Assembly: GCF_023895975.1 (NCBI RefSeq) | Contig: NZ_JALBWM010000032.1 | Span: 1-41,975, forward strand | Direction of reading: 5' to 3' | Length of the DNA: 41,975 bases | Origin: Microbulbifer okhotskensis | Lineage (GTDB): Bacteria > Pseudomonadota > Gammaproteobacteria > Pseudomonadales > Cellvibrionaceae | Part shown: positions 41,852 through 41,975 of the stretch, piece by piece | How the letters are laid out: the number at the start of each line of letters is the position of its first letter | Position numbering within the stretch: position 1 is the first letter of the stretch | The notes under the pieces: generated by a model | What the model saw: the letters and a program-made list of their open reading frames with translations, nothing else | What the model was told of the DNA's origin: nothing | The model's database searches: none | Translations under genes and position numbers: made by a program

Positions 41852-41975
41852 CTAATGACATATCAATAGGTGGGCCCAATACGTATCCAGTGGTTCCATC
41901 CAGGGCTGTCCCATATAAACCGGTGTAAAAACGAACAGAATAGACCTAAAATAGCCATCTTTTTTGAAGCATAGA

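Overview
The window looks like a chromosomal segment of a marine, polysaccharide-using gammaproteobacterium of the Cellvibrionales type. Microbulbifer or a close relative is my best guess. This is inferred from Pseudomonas-like housekeeping gene order, a lipoprotein GH3 beta-glucosidase with FucP/GluP sugar permeases, and a BapA-like giant adhesin. No rRNA, tRNA or CRISPR array was seen.

Layout. Positions 1-781 (minus) hold the 5' end of a very large BapA/LapF-type biofilm adhesin whose Asp-Ala(-Ser) repeat runs off the window. Then come a carboxylesterase and a SixA-like phosphatase (plus), pepN (minus), and a decayed, multiply frameshifted gene at about 6125-6734. The ydbH-ynbE-ydbL set (plus; AsmA-like bridge for phospholipid transport to the outer membrane) ends at a strong bidirectional terminator shared with rpoS. 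From 10596 to 22478 everything is on the minus strand and forms the conserved block tilS, pyrG, kdsA, eno, ftsB, ispD, ispF, truD, pcm, DUF368/PopT, nlpD, rpoS. surE, normally between truD and pcm, is absent, and a DUF368 gene sits between pcm and nlpD.

From 22479 to 33004 a roughly 10.5 kb carbohydrate and regulation module splits the usual accA-tilS neighbourhood. It holds an alpha/beta hydrolase, a GH3 exo-beta-glucanase lipoprotein, two paralogous GluP/FucP-type MFS permeases, and between the permeases a LytS-like histidine kinase with a LytTR response regulator. The arrangement suggests periplasmic beta-glucan oligosaccharide hydrolysis followed by glucose uptake under local two-component control. 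The housekeeping block resumes with accA and dnaE, a DUF1289 protein overlapping a gamma-carbonic-anhydrase-like protein, and a DNA alkylation-repair pair (Ada-AraC-AlkA fusion, then Ogt).

The right end has a small DUF5062-like gene and, immediately downstream on the minus strand, the 3' end of a degenerate group II intron: RNA-structure-like tail plus the broken C-terminus of its reverse transcriptase/maturase. I found no clearly new defence or biosynthetic system. The most interesting items are the giant adhesin, the dual-permease/LytTR glucan module, the decayed gene before ydbH, a small ORF overlapping the ynbE start codon, the lost surE, and the intron remnant.
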